Assembly (NCBI GenBank): GCA_000402655.1
Contig: AQSI01000002.1
Span: 43,218-107,217 of the forward strand
DNA length: 64,000 nt
Reading direction: 5' to 3'
From: Fidelibacterota bacterium SCGC AAA298-D23
GTDB lineage: Bacteria; Fidelibacterota; Marinisomatia; Marinisomatales; Marinisomataceae
Position 1 is the first letter of the stretch. Each line of letters starts with the position of its first letter. Below, one piece after another: positions 44,817 to 54,851 of the stretch. The notes below the pieces were generated by a model. That model saw only the letters and a program-made list of their open reading frames with translations. It was not told where the DNA came from and did no database searches. The translations under genes and the position numbers were made by a program.

Positions 44817-45485
44817 ATGAATTCATTGAAAACGTTTTTAAGTACCATTCTTTTAATAAGTATATCGTTTACACAAAGTGCTAGAGATTTTGAAGCTGAA
44901 AATCCTGCAAGCGATAATTGGCGAGAAAACTACAGATCAATTGAAACAGGTAAATCCAGAGTAAATATTTATTCAAATGCAGCAGTTGCAGATATATTTG
45001 TTTGGAATTACACTTGGTTATCAACTGAGAGAACCTTTCCAGCTATTATGTCACTCCCAACTGATAATAAAGTTTATACTATAAGCTTATATCCTCAGTC
45101 TCAGTTTCAATTTTTAACAAATGAGCTTCAGAATTTCGATTTTGATAATCGTGATATTTCGGAATTTGAATTATTACAAGATGAATTTGAGAGAATGAAA
45201 TTAGGTACTAAAAATGTAAGACCCATTCCAGGAACAAGCGAATCTATATTTTTAACTTATTGCGACTCTGATGACACTAATTGTGAGGAAGGTATGCATT
45301 GGTTAGATCAGTTTTATGCAAAATATTATGATAGTAAACAAGAGCAAGTTTTGGCTTCAGATTTGAATGGTTCAGATTTGACAGATTCTGAAAAAGCTCT
45401 AGTAAGAAGACATAGAGTTGGAGTTGCTGGAATGCTAGGTGCTTTCACAATTGCAATTTTTTTAATAGATAACTCTGCCTTGTGA
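44817..45485 (+). CDS. Hypothetical secreted protein with C-terminal membrane segment
   Basis: I prefer the Met at 44817 (MNSLKTFLSTILLISISFTQS), which gives a signal peptide. An in-frame ATG at 44769 overlaps the previous stop. The mature part is soluble (RDFEAENPASDNWRENYRSI), with a Cys pair (CDSDDTNC) near residue 150. The end is a hydrophobic helix (VAGMLGAFTIAIFLI). I do not recognise it. Its stop overlaps the GTG start of thrS by four bases. Confidence 0.5.
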   Translation: MNSLKTFLSTILLISISFTQSARDFEAENPASDNWRENYRSIETGKSRVNIYSNAAVADIFVWNYTWLSTERTFPAIMSLPTDNKVYTISLYPQSQFQFLTNELQNFDFDNRDISEFELLQDEFERMKLGTKNVRPIPGTSESIFLTYCDSDDTNCEEGMHWLDQFYAKYYDSKQEQVLASDLNGSDLTDSEKALVRRHRVGVAGMLGAFTIAIFLIDNSAL

Positions 45486-47422
45486 GTAATATTTCTATAA
45501 AAATAAAAGGTTTTGATTCTCAGGAATTCCCAAAGGGTATTACACCACTTCAAATAATGAATGATATTAAAGGAGTTCCAAAAGACACTATAATTTGTAA
45601 AGTTGATGGCCAACTTACGGATTTGTCGTCTAATCTTAACAAAAATTGTGAACTTCAGTTTATGGATGCTAAAAGCAAGGATGGTCACAGTGTATTATTG
45701 CATAGCACTGCGCACTTAATGGCTCAAGCTGTCAAAAGATTATTTCCAAAAACTAAAGTTACAATTGGACCATTTCTAGAAAATAGATTTTATTATGATT
45801 TCGATGTTAATTCTCCTTTTACCGAAGACGATTTATTAGAAATTGAAAATGAAATGATGAAAATATCAGAAGAGAATCTAGAAATATCTCATCAAGAAAA
45901 ATCTCGAAATGAAGCATTAGCTTTTTTTGAAAAAATTGATGAAAGTTATAAAGTTGAAATTATTAATGATTTAGATAAAGATGAGACTCTAAAGGTTTAT
46001 TCTCAAGGAGAATTTACTGATTTATGTAGAGGTCCGCATGTTCATTCAACCGGTCAAATTAAACATTTTAAGATACTTTCTTCATCAGCAGCTTATTGGA
46101 GAGGAGATGAAAAAAATCAAACACTTCAACGAGTTTATGGCACTTCATTTCAAAATAGTAAGGATTTGAAAAAATATCTTCAAATGCTTGAAGAGCAAAA
46201 AAAACGTGATCATAGAAAAATTGGAAAAGAGTTGGACTTGTTTTTCTTCGATGATGAGGTTGGACCTGGATTACCACTTTGGACTCCTTCAGGAACAGTA
46301 TTAATCGATGAACTTGAAGCCTTAGCAAAAGAAAAAGAAACTGCTAACGGATATTTAAGAGTCAGAACACCACATTTGACTAAAGGTGACTTATTTTCAA
46401 AATCAGGTCATTTAGATCATTACATGTCAAGTATGTTTTCTCCGATGGATGTTGATGGAATTGATTATTACATGAAACCAATGAATTGTCCATATCATCA
46501 TAAAATTTTTGCTAATACACCAAAAAGCTATCGTGACTTACCATACCGAATTTCCGAATATGGCACATGTTATAGATATGAAAAATCAGGTGAGTTGTTC
46601 GGATTAATGCGAGTTAGAAGTATGCAAATGAATGATGGACATATTTATTGTACAGCTGAACAATTTAAAGAAGAGTTTATAAACGTATGTAATTTATATA
46701 TGGAGTATTTTAAAATTTTTGGTATTGAAAAATATGAAATGAGATTAAGTCTCCATGATCCAGAAGGCTTAGGAGATAAATTTATCGATAACCCAACATT
46801 GTGGAAAAAAACAGAGGAAGACGTTAGAAATGCTCTGAAAGGAGCAAACCTTAAATTCGTTGAATCTGTGGGAGATGCTGCTTTTTATGGACCTAAAATT
46901 GATGTACAAGTCTGGAGTTCTATTGGAAGAGAATTTACACTAGCTACCAATCAGGTAGATTTTGCCATCCCAGAAAGATTTGATTTGACATATACAGACA
47001 AAGATGGGTCTGCAAAAACTCCATTATGTATTCACAGAGCCCCACTAGGAACTCATGAACGTTTTATTGGATTTTTAATTGAACACTTTGGTGGAAATTT
47101 TCCATTATGGCTTGCTCCAAAACAAATTACTATTCTTCCAGTTTCAGATAAGTTTAATGATTATGCGCAGCAAATAACAACTGACCTTAGAACAATGGGT
47201 TTAAGAGTATCTTTAGACAATAGATCAGAAAAAATTGGTTCAAAAATTAGAGATGCAGAAATGCAAAAAATTAATATTATGGTTATTGTTGGTGAGAAAG
47301 AAGTTGAAAATAAAACCGTAACTGTCAGAAGAAGATTTATTAAAGAACAAAAAGAAATGTCATTGAATGATTTTTCTAATGAAATATTGACTGAAATTAA
47401 AGAAAGGAGAGTTTCGAATTAA
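45482..47422 (+). CDS. thrS: Threonyl-tRNA synthetase
   Basis: This 646-residue class II synthetase has a TGS domain (1-60), an editing domain with HSTAH (74-78) and the CRGPHV motif, and a catalytic core with MNCPYHH and motif 2 RYEKSGELFGLMRVRS. The anticodon-binding domain comes last. The start is GTG at 45482. It heads the canonical thrS-infC-rpmI-rplT-pheST gene order. The infC start codon overlaps its stop. Confidence 0.95.
   Translation: MSNISIKIKGFDSQEFPKGITPLQIMNDIKGVPKDTIICKVDGQLTDLSSNLNKNCELQFMDAKSKDGHSVLLHSTAHLMAQAVKRLFPKTKVTIGPFLENRFYYDFDVNSPFTEDDLLEIENEMMKISEENLEISHQEKSRNEALAFFEKIDESYKVEIINDLDKDETLKVYSQGEFTDLCRGPHVHSTGQIKHFKILSSSAAYWRGDEKNQTLQRVYGTSFQNSKDLKKYLQMLEEQKKRDHRKIGKELDLFFFDDEVGPGLPLWTPSGTVLIDELEALAKEKETANGYLRVRTPHLTKGDLFSKSGHLDHYMSSMFSPMDVDGIDYYMKPMNCPYHHKIFANTPKSYRDLPYRISEYGTCYRYEKSGELFGLMRVRSMQMNDGHIYCTAEQFKEEFINVCNLYMEYFKIFGIEKYEMRLSLHDPEGLGDKFIDNPTLWKKTEEDVRNALKGANLKFVESVGDAAFYGPKIDVQVWSSIGREFTLATNQVDFAIPERFDLTYTDKDGSAKTPLCIHRAPLGTHERFIGFLIEHFGGNFPLWLAPKQITILPVSDKFNDYAQQITTDLRTMGLRVSLDNRSEKIGSKIRDAEMQKINIMVIVGEKEVENKTVTVRRRFIKEQKEMSLNDFSNEILTEIKERRVSN
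47405..47420 (+). promoter_or_regulatory. Ribosome site and AUU start of infC
   Basis: AGGAG (47405-47409) lies eight bases before an ATT (47418-47420) that opens the conserved IF-3 N-terminus. The rare AUU start is the classical basis of IF-3 autoregulation. Confidence 0.75.
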
Positions 47423-47927
47423 AAAACAAAGAATAAGGGTAAATGAAAGAATTTATGCTGATGAAGTAAGGCTCATCAGTCAAAACAAAGAACAAATTGG
47501 GGTTGTTAGTGTAAAAGAAGCCTTAATTAAAGCTCAAGAAGCTGGTTTAGATTTAGTAGAAATTTCACCAAATGCCAAACCTCCAGTTTGTAAAATTATG
47601 GACTTTGGTAAATTTAAATATGAAGAAAAAAAGAAAGCTCAACAAAGCAAAAAAAAGCAACAGACTATCAAAGTAAAAGAACTAAGAATGAGGCCAAATA
47701 TTGGTGATCACGATTTAGACAATAAGCTAAAAATGGGTAAAAAGTTTTTATCTGAAGGTTATAAACTAAAGTTAACCCTTATGTATAGAGGTAGAGAAAT
47801 GTCTAGACAAGATTTAGGGCAAGAACTAATGCAGCGTGTTTTATCGTCATTAAGTGAGCATGCAGAATTAGAAAAAGATTCTCCTTTGACTGGAAGGAAA
47901 AAATCTATAATATTAGCCCCGAAATAG
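47418..47927 (+). CDS. infC: Translation initiation factor IF-3 (AUU start)
   Basis: This 169-residue protein reads KKQRIRVNERIYADEVRLIS at the N-terminus, then the family block DLVEISPNAKPPVCKIMDFG, a Lys-rich linker and the C-terminal domain (GREMSRQDLGQELMQ). Only non-canonical codons are available upstream of the conserved N-terminal domain. The first ATG (47598) would delete that whole domain. The ATT at 47418 fits the AUU start known for E. coli infC and overlaps the thrS stop. IF-3 discriminates against AUU starts, giving negative feedback. Confidence 0.9.
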   Translation: MKKQRIRVNERIYADEVRLISQNKEQIGVVSVKEALIKAQEAGLDLVEISPNAKPPVCKIMDFGKFKYEEKKKAQQSKKKQQTIKVKELRMRPNIGDHDLDNKLKMGKKFLSEGYKLKLTLMYRGREMSRQDLGQELMQRVLSSLSEHAELEKDSPLTGRKKSIILAPK

Positions 47928-47936
47928 GAAATAATT

Positions 47937-48140
47937 ATGCCAAAGCAAAAAACAAGAAAAAGCGTATCAAAAAGATTTAAAGTTACAGGTTCAGGAAAAC
48001 TGAAACGTAATAAAGCTGGACATAGCCACATGCTTATTCGTAGAGATAAAGATGTGAAACGTGCTGCTAAAAAAGCTACAGTAGTAGCTCCATCTTTTGA
48101 AAAACGCATGAAAAAAATGATGGCGAAAGCGGGAAGTTAA
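47937..48140 (+). CDS. rpmI: Ribosomal protein bL35
   Basis: 67 residues, very basic, with the bL35 pattern [20 protein letters not shown] and a conserved core. It is the small second cistron of the infC-rpmI-rplT unit, nine bases after infC and one base before rplT, as in most bacteria. Confidence 0.95.
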   Translation: MPKQKTRKSVSKRFKVTGSGKLKRNKAGHSHMLIRRDKDVKRAAKKATVVAPSFEKRMKKMMAKAGS

Positions 48141-48141
48141 G

Positions 48142-48492
48142 ATGCCAAGATCAAATAGTCCAGTTCCAAGACATAGAAGACATCGTAAGATCGTAAAGCT
48201 TGCAAAAGGTTATTTCGGTGCCAGAAGTAGAAATTTTAAAGCAGCTAAAGATGCAGTAACCAAAGCTGGTCTTTATGCTTATCGAGATAGAAGACAGAAA
48301 AAACGTCAGTTTAGAAGACTTTGGATTGTAAGAATTAACGCTGCATCAAGATTAAATGGTTTATCCTATTCAAATTTTGTACATTTATTGAAGGAGAAAG
48401 GGGTCGATTTAGATAGAAAAGTATTAGCAGATTTAGCTGTTAATAATCCAACTGTCTTCGAAGATCTCGTAAAATACTTAAAGAAAAAATAG
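48142..48492 (+). CDS. rplT: Ribosomal protein bL20
   Basis: 116 residues with the bL20 core [20 protein letters not shown] and the [16 protein letters not shown] block. It assembles early on 23S rRNA and in E. coli also represses its own operon by binding the mRNA. No such leader pseudoknot could be confirmed here by eye. It is one base after rpmI. Confidence 0.95.
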   Translation: MPRSNSPVPRHRRHRKIVKLAKGYFGARSRNFKAAKDAVTKAGLYAYRDRRQKKRQFRRLWIVRINAASRLNGLSYSNFVHLLKEKGVDLDRKVLADLAVNNPTVFEDLVKYLKKK

Positions 48493-48501
48493 AAAAATAC
48501 G

Positions 48502-49482
48502 ATGTCACTAGATAAAACCATTAAAGGATTAAAGACATCATTTTCTAAAGAGTTATCCAAATCTAAGACTTCACAAGATCTAGAAAATTTCCGAATTAAA
48601 TACTTAGGTAGAAATGGTCAGCTTGCATCATTATTTGAAGAGTTTAACAAGTTACCAGTTTCCGAAAAACCTCGATTTGGGAAAGAATTAAATATTCTAA
48701 AAAATGAATTAACAAATTTATATCAAAATGCTCTACGTGGTAATAATGAAAATTCTGTTTCAAGCGATATAGATTTTTCATTACCAGGGTATAAATTACC
48801 TGACGGCAAAATACACCCGTTGGAACAGATTACTTCAGAGATAAAATCTATTTTTCAATCTATAGGATTTTCTGTTGCTTACGGACCTGAAATTGATGAT
48901 GATTATCATAATTTTGAAGCACTTAATGTGCCTAAGCATCATCCGGCAAGAGATATGCAAGATACATTCTTTATCAACCCGAATGCTGTACTCAGAACAC
49001 ATACCTCTAATGTTCAGATTCATTTAATGGAAAATCAAGATCCACCACTAAGACATATCTGTTGTGGTAGAGTATTTAGAAACGAGGCAGTAAGCTACAA
49101 AAGTTTTTGTTTATTTAATCAAGTAGAAGGCTTGGTTATTAATGAAACCTCATCATTTGCCGAGATGAAAGGAACCTTAGAGTATTTTGTTCAAGAAATG
49201 TTTGGAAAAGATACAAAAATGCGTTTTAGGCCAAGTTATTTTCCTTTTACTGAGCCTAGCGCAGAAGTTGATATTTGGAACAGTAAATTAAATCAATGGA
49301 TGGAAATTTTAGGCTGTGGAATGGTCAATCCAAATGTTTTATCAAACGTAGGATATGACAATGAAAAATATCAAGGATTTGCTTTTGGGTTGGGAATTGA
49401 AAGAATTGCCATGATTAAATACGGTATTAAAGATATTAGGTTATTTTATCAAAATGATAAACGTTTCTTGGAGCAGTTTTAA
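48502..49482 (+). CDS. pheS: Phenylalanyl-tRNA synthetase alpha subunit
   Basis: 326 residues: an N-terminal coiled-coil region, then the class II catalytic core with HPARDMQDTFF, RTHTSNVQ, CGRVFRNEAV and the motif 3 segment GFAFGLGIERIAM. It forms the alpha2beta2 enzyme with PheT, encoded immediately downstream with a one-base overlap. Confidence 0.95.
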   Translation: MSLDKTIKGLKTSFSKELSKSKTSQDLENFRIKYLGRNGQLASLFEEFNKLPVSEKPRFGKELNILKNELTNLYQNALRGNNENSVSSDIDFSLPGYKLPDGKIHPLEQITSEIKSIFQSIGFSVAYGPEIDDDYHNFEALNVPKHHPARDMQDTFFINPNAVLRTHTSNVQIHLMENQDPPLRHICCGRVFRNEAVSYKSFCLFNQVEGLVINETSSFAEMKGTLEYFVQEMFGKDTKMRFRPSYFPFTEPSAEVDIWNSKLNQWMEILGCGMVNPNVLSNVGYDNEKYQGFAFGLGIERIAMIKYGIKDIRLFYQNDKRFLEQF

Positions 49483-51860
49483 TGAAAGTTTCACTTCACT
49501 GGCTAAGAAGGTTTGTCGACTTTGATTTAACTGCCACTGAACTGGCTGAAAAGCTGACTATGAGAGGGTTTGAATCTGAAGTAGTATCTGATTTTGATTC
49601 TTTAGAAAATTTAGTCGTTGGAGACGTTTTAACAGCAAAAAAACATCCAGATGCAGACAAACTTAAATTATGTTCTGTTTCAGATGGATCAGAGACTTTT
49701 AGTGTAGTTTGCGGAGCTCCAAATGTAGATGCTGGTCAAAAAATAGTTTTTGCAAAAGTTGGCGCCGTTCTTCCAGGTAATTTCAAAATAGGAAAAGCAA
49801 AAATTAGAGGTGTAGAAAGTTTTGGTATGATTTGTTCTGAAAGAGAACTTGGAATTTCAGAAGAACATGACGGTATTATGGTCTTAGATGAATCTTTTAA
49901 TGCAGGAACACCGATAAAAGAAGTGTTAGGTCCATTATATAACGCAATTGATATTGAAGTAACTCCAGATAAAGCTTTTGCATTAAGTCATCGAGGGATA
50001 GCTAGGGAAGTAGCAACAATTGTTGGATCAAAACTAAAAACTCCAATAAATAATGTAAAATTAAATCCAAAGACAAAAGACGTTATATCAGTCGAATTAG
50101 ATAAAAAAGGCGGCTGTACACGCTATATAGCAGGTACAATGAAAGGTTTAAAAGTAGGACCTTCTCCAAAATGGCTTGCTGAATATTTAAAATCAGTTGG
50201 TCAGAAGAGTATTAATAATCTTGTTGATATATCGAATTTTATGCTTCTAGAAATTGGTCATCCAACCCATGTATTTGATCTAAAAAAATTAGCCAAACCT
50301 GCAATAAAAGTTTCTTGGGCAAAAAAAGGTGAAAAATTTGATGCTTTGGATGAAGAAACATATGAACTAAGTACAGATCATATGGTAATTACGGATACAA
50401 AAAATACCGTTGCTTTAGCTGGTATTATAGGCGGGATGGATAGCTCTGTTACCGATTCAACCACAGAAGTATTGATTGAGAGCGCTTATTTTGACCCAGT
50501 TGTTATCAGAAAAGGGTCCAAAAAATTAAATTTATTATCTGAGGCATCTAGAAGATTTGAGAGGGGTACAGACTCAAATGCTGCTTTAGAGGCATTCAAT
50601 ATGATTGTTCAGCTAATGCAAGAAGTTGCTGGTGGTACTTTAGAGTCTATGATTACTGATGAATGTTCAATGAGCCTTGACAATACTTCTGTTGATTTAT
50701 CGTCTGAAAAACTGCTCAAATATGCAGGACAAGAAATTGCTTCAAAAGATATAGATTCTATACTTAAAGGACTTCACATAGATGCTAAAAAAACAAAAAC
50801 TGGTTGGAATTGTTCTATTCCTACATTTAGAACTGATCTAAAGGTAGAAACAGACCTTATTGAAGAGGTGTTTAGACTTTATGGTTATGACAATATTAAG
50901 TCTTCTTTTAATTATTCTTCTATTATGCAATATGCGAACGATGAAGAATCTACTATTTCTTCATTAAAACATCATTTATCCTCCTTAGGATTTCATCAAT
51001 CTTATAATAATTCACTTGAAGATATTGAAGAAGTGAAGTTGTTTGGAAAAGATGCTGTTAGTGTTATGAATCCTTCGTCCGAAAGAATGAATACTTTGCG
51101 AACAAATCTTCATTCAGGATTGTTGAAAAATTTAGATTTTAACTATCGTAATGGATCAGCAAATACGTTGATTTATGAATATGGAACAATTTTTGAAGGT
51201 AAGACAGATAAATTAGATGATATAACTCAGAAAAGTAGTTTATCGTGCTTAGTTCACGGTGATTTATTTTCAAAAAATGTACATTTTGATTCTATACCTG
51301 CTTCTTTTTCATTTTTGAAAGGGGTGGCTTCCAATATTTTTGAAGATAAAAGACTGGGTATAAAAGTGAAGTTTTCAGAGCAGAAACATCATTATTGCGA
51401 TCCATATTTCTCAATTATTGACGGTAAAAAACAAGTTATTGGTGGTTTAGGTATTATTAAAGATTCATTACTCAAACAATTAGATATAGCTCATAAGCAT
51501 GAAGTTGTAATATTTGATATAGATCCAGAGATTTTTACTAATTATGGTAGTTATAGCACGAAGGTAGAGGATATTGTAACCTTCCCAATCGTGCAAAGAG
51601 ACTTAAATTTTAAAATGGACAGCAGTATTCAAGTTGGCGATGTTGTCAAAACAATGAAATCAATCAACCAGTCTATATTACAAAATGTAATTCCGGTTGA
51701 TATTTATCAATCAAAAGACACATCATCCAAGGATATTTTATTTTCATTGAACTTTCAATCAGCTAAAAAAACACTTGAAGACAACGATGTAAATTCAATT
51801 ATTACTGAAATTATAAATATTGTTTCTAAGAAATTTAATGCTAAATTAAGAGATAATTAG
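49482..51860 (+). CDS. pheT: Phenylalanyl-tRNA synthetase beta subunit
   Basis: 792 residues: an N-terminal EMAP/OB tRNA-binding domain (GDVLTAKKHPDADKLKLC), B3/B4 editing domain, B5 domain, a degenerate synthetase core and a C-terminal ferredoxin-fold anticodon-binding domain (VQRDLNFKMD). The length is normal. It ends the translation operon proper, and zapA follows after eight bases. Confidence 0.95.
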   Translation: MKVSLHWLRRFVDFDLTATELAEKLTMRGFESEVVSDFDSLENLVVGDVLTAKKHPDADKLKLCSVSDGSETFSVVCGAPNVDAGQKIVFAKVGAVLPGNFKIGKAKIRGVESFGMICSERELGISEEHDGIMVLDESFNAGTPIKEVLGPLYNAIDIEVTPDKAFALSHRGIAREVATIVGSKLKTPINNVKLNPKTKDVISVELDKKGGCTRYIAGTMKGLKVGPSPKWLAEYLKSVGQKSINNLVDISNFMLLEIGHPTHVFDLKKLAKPAIKVSWAKKGEKFDALDEETYELSTDHMVITDTKNTVALAGIIGGMDSSVTDSTTEVLIESAYFDPVVIRKGSKKLNLLSEASRRFERGTDSNAALEAFNMIVQLMQEVAGGTLESMITDECSMSLDNTSVDLSSEKLLKYAGQEIASKDIDSILKGLHIDAKKTKTGWNCSIPTFRTDLKVETDLIEEVFRLYGYDNIKSSFNYSSIMQYANDEESTISSLKHHLSSLGFHQSYNNSLEDIEEVKLFGKDAVSVMNPSSERMNTLRTNLHSGLLKNLDFNYRNGSANTLIYEYGTIFEGKTDKLDDITQKSSLSCLVHGDLFSKNVHFDSIPASFSFLKGVASNIFEDKRLGIKVKFSEQKHHYCDPYFSIIDGKKQVIGGLGIIKDSLLKQLDIAHKHEVVIFDIDPEIFTNYGSYSTKVEDIVTFPIVQRDLNFKMDSSIQVGDVVKTMKSINQSILQNVIPVDIYQSKDTSSKDILFSLNFQSAKKTLEDNDVNSIITEIINIVSKKFNAKLRDN

Positions 51861-51868
51861 AGGTTAAA

Positions 51869-52162
51869 ATGGAATCAAATAAAAAACTAGTAAACGTTAG
51901 AATCTTTGGACAAGAGTATCCAATTAGAGCTTCTTCAAATGAGGATTATATTAAGGAAGTTGCAGCTTATGTAGATAAAAAAATGCATGAAGTTCAACGA
52001 TCAGTTCCATCTTCCATGAATGCATCAAAAATAGCTATTTTGGCAGCTATGAATATTTCTGATGAACTATTTGGTGCTCGTAGAGGAGAATACTCATTTA
52101 AAGGTGAGGTTGAGTCCAAAGTTAAATCGTTAATTGAACGAATCGAAGAAATTACAGATTAA
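51869..52162 (+). CDS. zapA: Cell division protein ZapA
   Basis: 97 residues with the ZapA-type fold: VNVRIFGQEYPIRASSNEDYIKEVAAYVDKK (split by family at the FGQEY strand), then a helix that would form a coiled coil. It binds FtsZ filaments and stabilises the Z ring. It is commonly found downstream of pheT, which supports the call. Confidence 0.85.
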   Translation: MESNKKLVNVRIFGQEYPIRASSNEDYIKEVAAYVDKKMHEVQRSVPSSMNASKIAILAAMNISDELFGARRGEYSFKGEVESKVKSLIERIEEITD

Positions 52163-52174
52163 GAGGATATTGTA

Positions 52175-53044
52175 ATGGAAACGTCTATATTATCTGGCTT
52201 AGAGGCCAGTAAAGCTCTGTATTCTAGTCTCGAAAGCAGAATTAGTGACTTGAAAGATCATGGCATTATTCCTGGGCTTGCTGCAGTATTAGTTGGTAAT
52301 AATCCTGCATCTGAGATATATGTTAAGAATAAGACCAAAAAATTTGAATCTTTGGGACTCAAAACTGATGTATTTCGACTGGAGGAGAAAGTATCGGAAG
52401 ACGAACTATTATCCTTAATAGCCAGGCTAAACAACGATGCTGATTTTCATGGTATTTTAGTACAATTGCCTCTACCAAAACATATTGATAGTGAAAAAGT
52501 CCTTAATGCAATCATTCCAACAAAAGATGTAGATGGGTTTCATCCTGAAAATGCCGGTTTATTGTCAATAGGTAAGCCTAGATTTATACCGTGTACTCCC
52601 AAAGGTATTATGTTTATTTTAAAGCATTTTAACATAGATTTAAATGGCAAGCATGTAGTAGTTATTGGAAGAAGTAATATTGTTGGTAGACCTATTTCTA
52701 TTTTAGCTAGCTTAAAAGAGCTTGGAAACGCTACAGTAACGCTGTGCCATAGTGGAACAAAAGATTTAAAGTTTTTTTCAAAACAAGCAGATATTTTAGT
52801 TGCTGCTTTAGGATCACCACAGTTTGTTGACAGTTCTTATATCAAAGAAGGGGCATGTTTAGTTGATGTTGGGATAAACAGAATTGAAGTTGATGGAAAG
52901 TCGAAAATTATTGGTGATGTCAACCAAGACAGTGTAACTGGTATAGCAAGCTCATTAACACCTGTTCCAAAAGGTATTGGACCCATGACGATAGCTATGC
53001 TTGTAGAAAACACCGTTTTATCAGCTGAATTATTGTTAAATTAA
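52175..53044 (+). CDS. folD: Bifunctional methylenetetrahydrofolate dehydrogenase/cyclohydrolase
   Basis: 289 residues with the substrate motif YVKNKTKKFESLG (catalytic Lys), VQLPLPKH, KDVDGFHPEN and the NADP loop GRSNIVGRP. It interconverts 5,10-methylene- and 10-formyl-THF for purine and formyl-Met synthesis. It follows zapA by 12 bases and probably shares the transcript. Confidence 0.95.
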   Translation: METSILSGLEASKALYSSLESRISDLKDHGIIPGLAAVLVGNNPASEIYVKNKTKKFESLGLKTDVFRLEEKVSEDELLSLIARLNNDADFHGILVQLPLPKHIDSEKVLNAIIPTKDVDGFHPENAGLLSIGKPRFIPCTPKGIMFILKHFNIDLNGKHVVVIGRSNIVGRPISILASLKELGNATVTLCHSGTKDLKFFSKQADILVAALGSPQFVDSSYIKEGACLVDVGINRIEVDGKSKIIGDVNQDSVTGIASSLTPVPKGIGPMTIAMLVENTVLSAELLLN

Positions 53045-53066
53045 TTTTTTATGATCAGGAGATATA

Positions 53067-54851
53067 ATGCTTAAGAAACTTTTTATTTTTGTACCTTTTT
53101 TATTCTTTTCGTGTACATCTAGTGTCGACGAAAATGAAATCAAAAGAGCCAATCAATTTTTTGAATCAGTTTTTCAAGATGCTGTATTAGATAGTCCAGA
53201 ATTCCAGGCTTCTTTAGGGTATAAATCCAATTATGATAAGTGGGATGATATTACATGGCAAAAATCAAGAACTAAAGCAAAACAATCCATTAATGATTTA
53301 AAGTTTTTAAGAGAGAATATCAACTACGACAAACTAGATGAACCTACAAAAATTAGTTATCGTTTAATGGAAAAAAGGCTTCAAAGAACAATTGATAATG
53401 ATAAGTTTATATTTCATGGATATATGATAACACATAGAGGAGGTAAACACTCCAGTATACCTTCATTTCTTATTAATTATCATAAGATTGATGAAGAACA
53501 AGATGTCAAAGACTATATTGGTCGTTTGAGAAATATTGAACCATTAATGAATGATTTGATTGATCAATTAAAATTAAGACAAGATGTAAAAAAAATAGCT
53601 CCTGCATTTGTATTTCCTCAAGCAATAAAAACATCAGAAAACATTATTTCAGGATATCCATTTGAAGAAACGGACAAACAAAATGTTATTTATGGCGATT
53701 TCATGAAAAAATTAAACGCCCTTGACATATCAGATGCTAAAAAATTAAGATATCAAAGCGAAGCAGAAGCAGTATTACTTTCTGTAGTCAATTATTCTTA
53801 CAACAAGTTAATTGATTTTCTTAAAGAACAACAAAAACTAGCAGATAATAATCATGGTGTTTGGAAGTTTGAAGATGGAGCTGAATATTATCAACATACA
53901 CTTGACGGTTATACAACACTTGGATTAACTGCAGAAGAAATTCATAAGATTGGTTTGAGTGAAGTAGAAAGAATCCATGGAGAAATCTATGAAATCATGG
54001 AGAAAGTAAACTTTAACGGAACATTAAAAGAATTTTTTGATTTCATGAGAGAGGATGACCAATTTTATTATCCTGAAGGACCTGAGGGCAGACAAATGTA
54101 CTTAGATCAGGTACAAGTTGTAGTAGATACGCTGTCTAATCGTATAGAAGAACTGTTTTATGGGTTGCCATCTATTCCGCTTCAAGTTAAGGCTGTAGAA
54201 GCTTATAGAGAGGCATCTGCTGGTATTGCATTCTATCAAAGAGGTCAGGCTGATGGTAGTAGACCTGGAACATATTATGCAAATTTGTACAGAATGAGAG
54301 ATATGCCAATTTATAAATTAGAAAATTTAGCATATCACGAGGCTATACCTGGACATCATATGCAAATTTCAATTCAACTAGAAGTAGAGGATATGCCAAG
54401 TTTTAGGAAATACGGGGGATACAGCGTATACGCAGAAGGTTGGGCACTATACTCTGAGACTCTTCCAAAAGAAATAGGTTTATATAAAGATCCATACTCA
54501 GACTTTGGAAGACTTTCAGGAGAACTTTGGCGAGCATGTAGATTAGTAGTCGATACTGGTGTTCATCATTACAAATGGACAAGAGAAGAAGGTATTGATT
54601 ACTATTTGAACAATACAGCTAATCCAGAAGGAGATTGTATTGGAATGGTTGAGAGACATATAGTATGGCCTGCACAGGCAGTTTCATATAAAATTGGCAT
54701 GATAAAAGTTCAAGAACTACGAGCATATGCAGAGCAAGAATTAGGTGATAAATTTTCAATACAAGCATTTCATGATGTAGTCTTAAGAAATGGTAGTGTA
54801 ACCATGGATATTTTAGAAGATATTGTTTATAGTTGGGTTGATAGTCAATAA
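53067..54851 (+). CDS. DUF885-family metallopeptidase-like lipoprotein
   Basis: 594 residues, with a lipoprotein signal (lipobox FFSC). The DUF885 motif YHEAIPGHHMQ, with a HExxxxHH arrangement, implies a zinc-dependent hydrolase, and EGWALYSE supplies a further ligand. Substrates of the family are mostly unknown (probably peptides). A CAGGAG site precedes the ATG. cutA overlaps its stop. Confidence 0.8.
   Translation: MLKKLFIFVPFLFFSCTSSVDENEIKRANQFFESVFQDAVLDSPEFQASLGYKSNYDKWDDITWQKSRTKAKQSINDLKFLRENINYDKLDEPTKISYRLMEKRLQRTIDNDKFIFHGYMITHRGGKHSSIPSFLINYHKIDEEQDVKDYIGRLRNIEPLMNDLIDQLKLRQDVKKIAPAFVFPQAIKTSENIISGYPFEETDKQNVIYGDFMKKLNALDISDAKKLRYQSEAEAVLLSVVNYSYNKLIDFLKEQQKLADNNHGVWKFEDGAEYYQHTLDGYTTLGLTAEEIHKIGLSEVERIHGEIYEIMEKVNFNGTLKEFFDFMREDDQFYYPEGPEGRQMYLDQVQVVVDTLSNRIEELFYGLPSIPLQVKAVEAYREASAGIAFYQRGQADGSRPGTYYANLYRMRDMPIYKLENLAYHEAIPGHHMQISIQLEVEDMPSFRKYGGYSVYAEGWALYSETLPKEIGLYKDPYSDFGRLSGELWRACRLVVDTGVHHYKWTREEGIDYYLNNTANPEGDCIGMVERHIVWPAQAVSYKIGMIKVQELRAYAEQELGDKFSIQAFHDVVLRNGSVTMDILEDIVYSWVDSQ

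Noticed and set aside
47598..47927. IF-3 starting at ATG 47598
   Set aside because: It would remove the conserved N-terminal domain, which is encoded in frame from ATT 47418.
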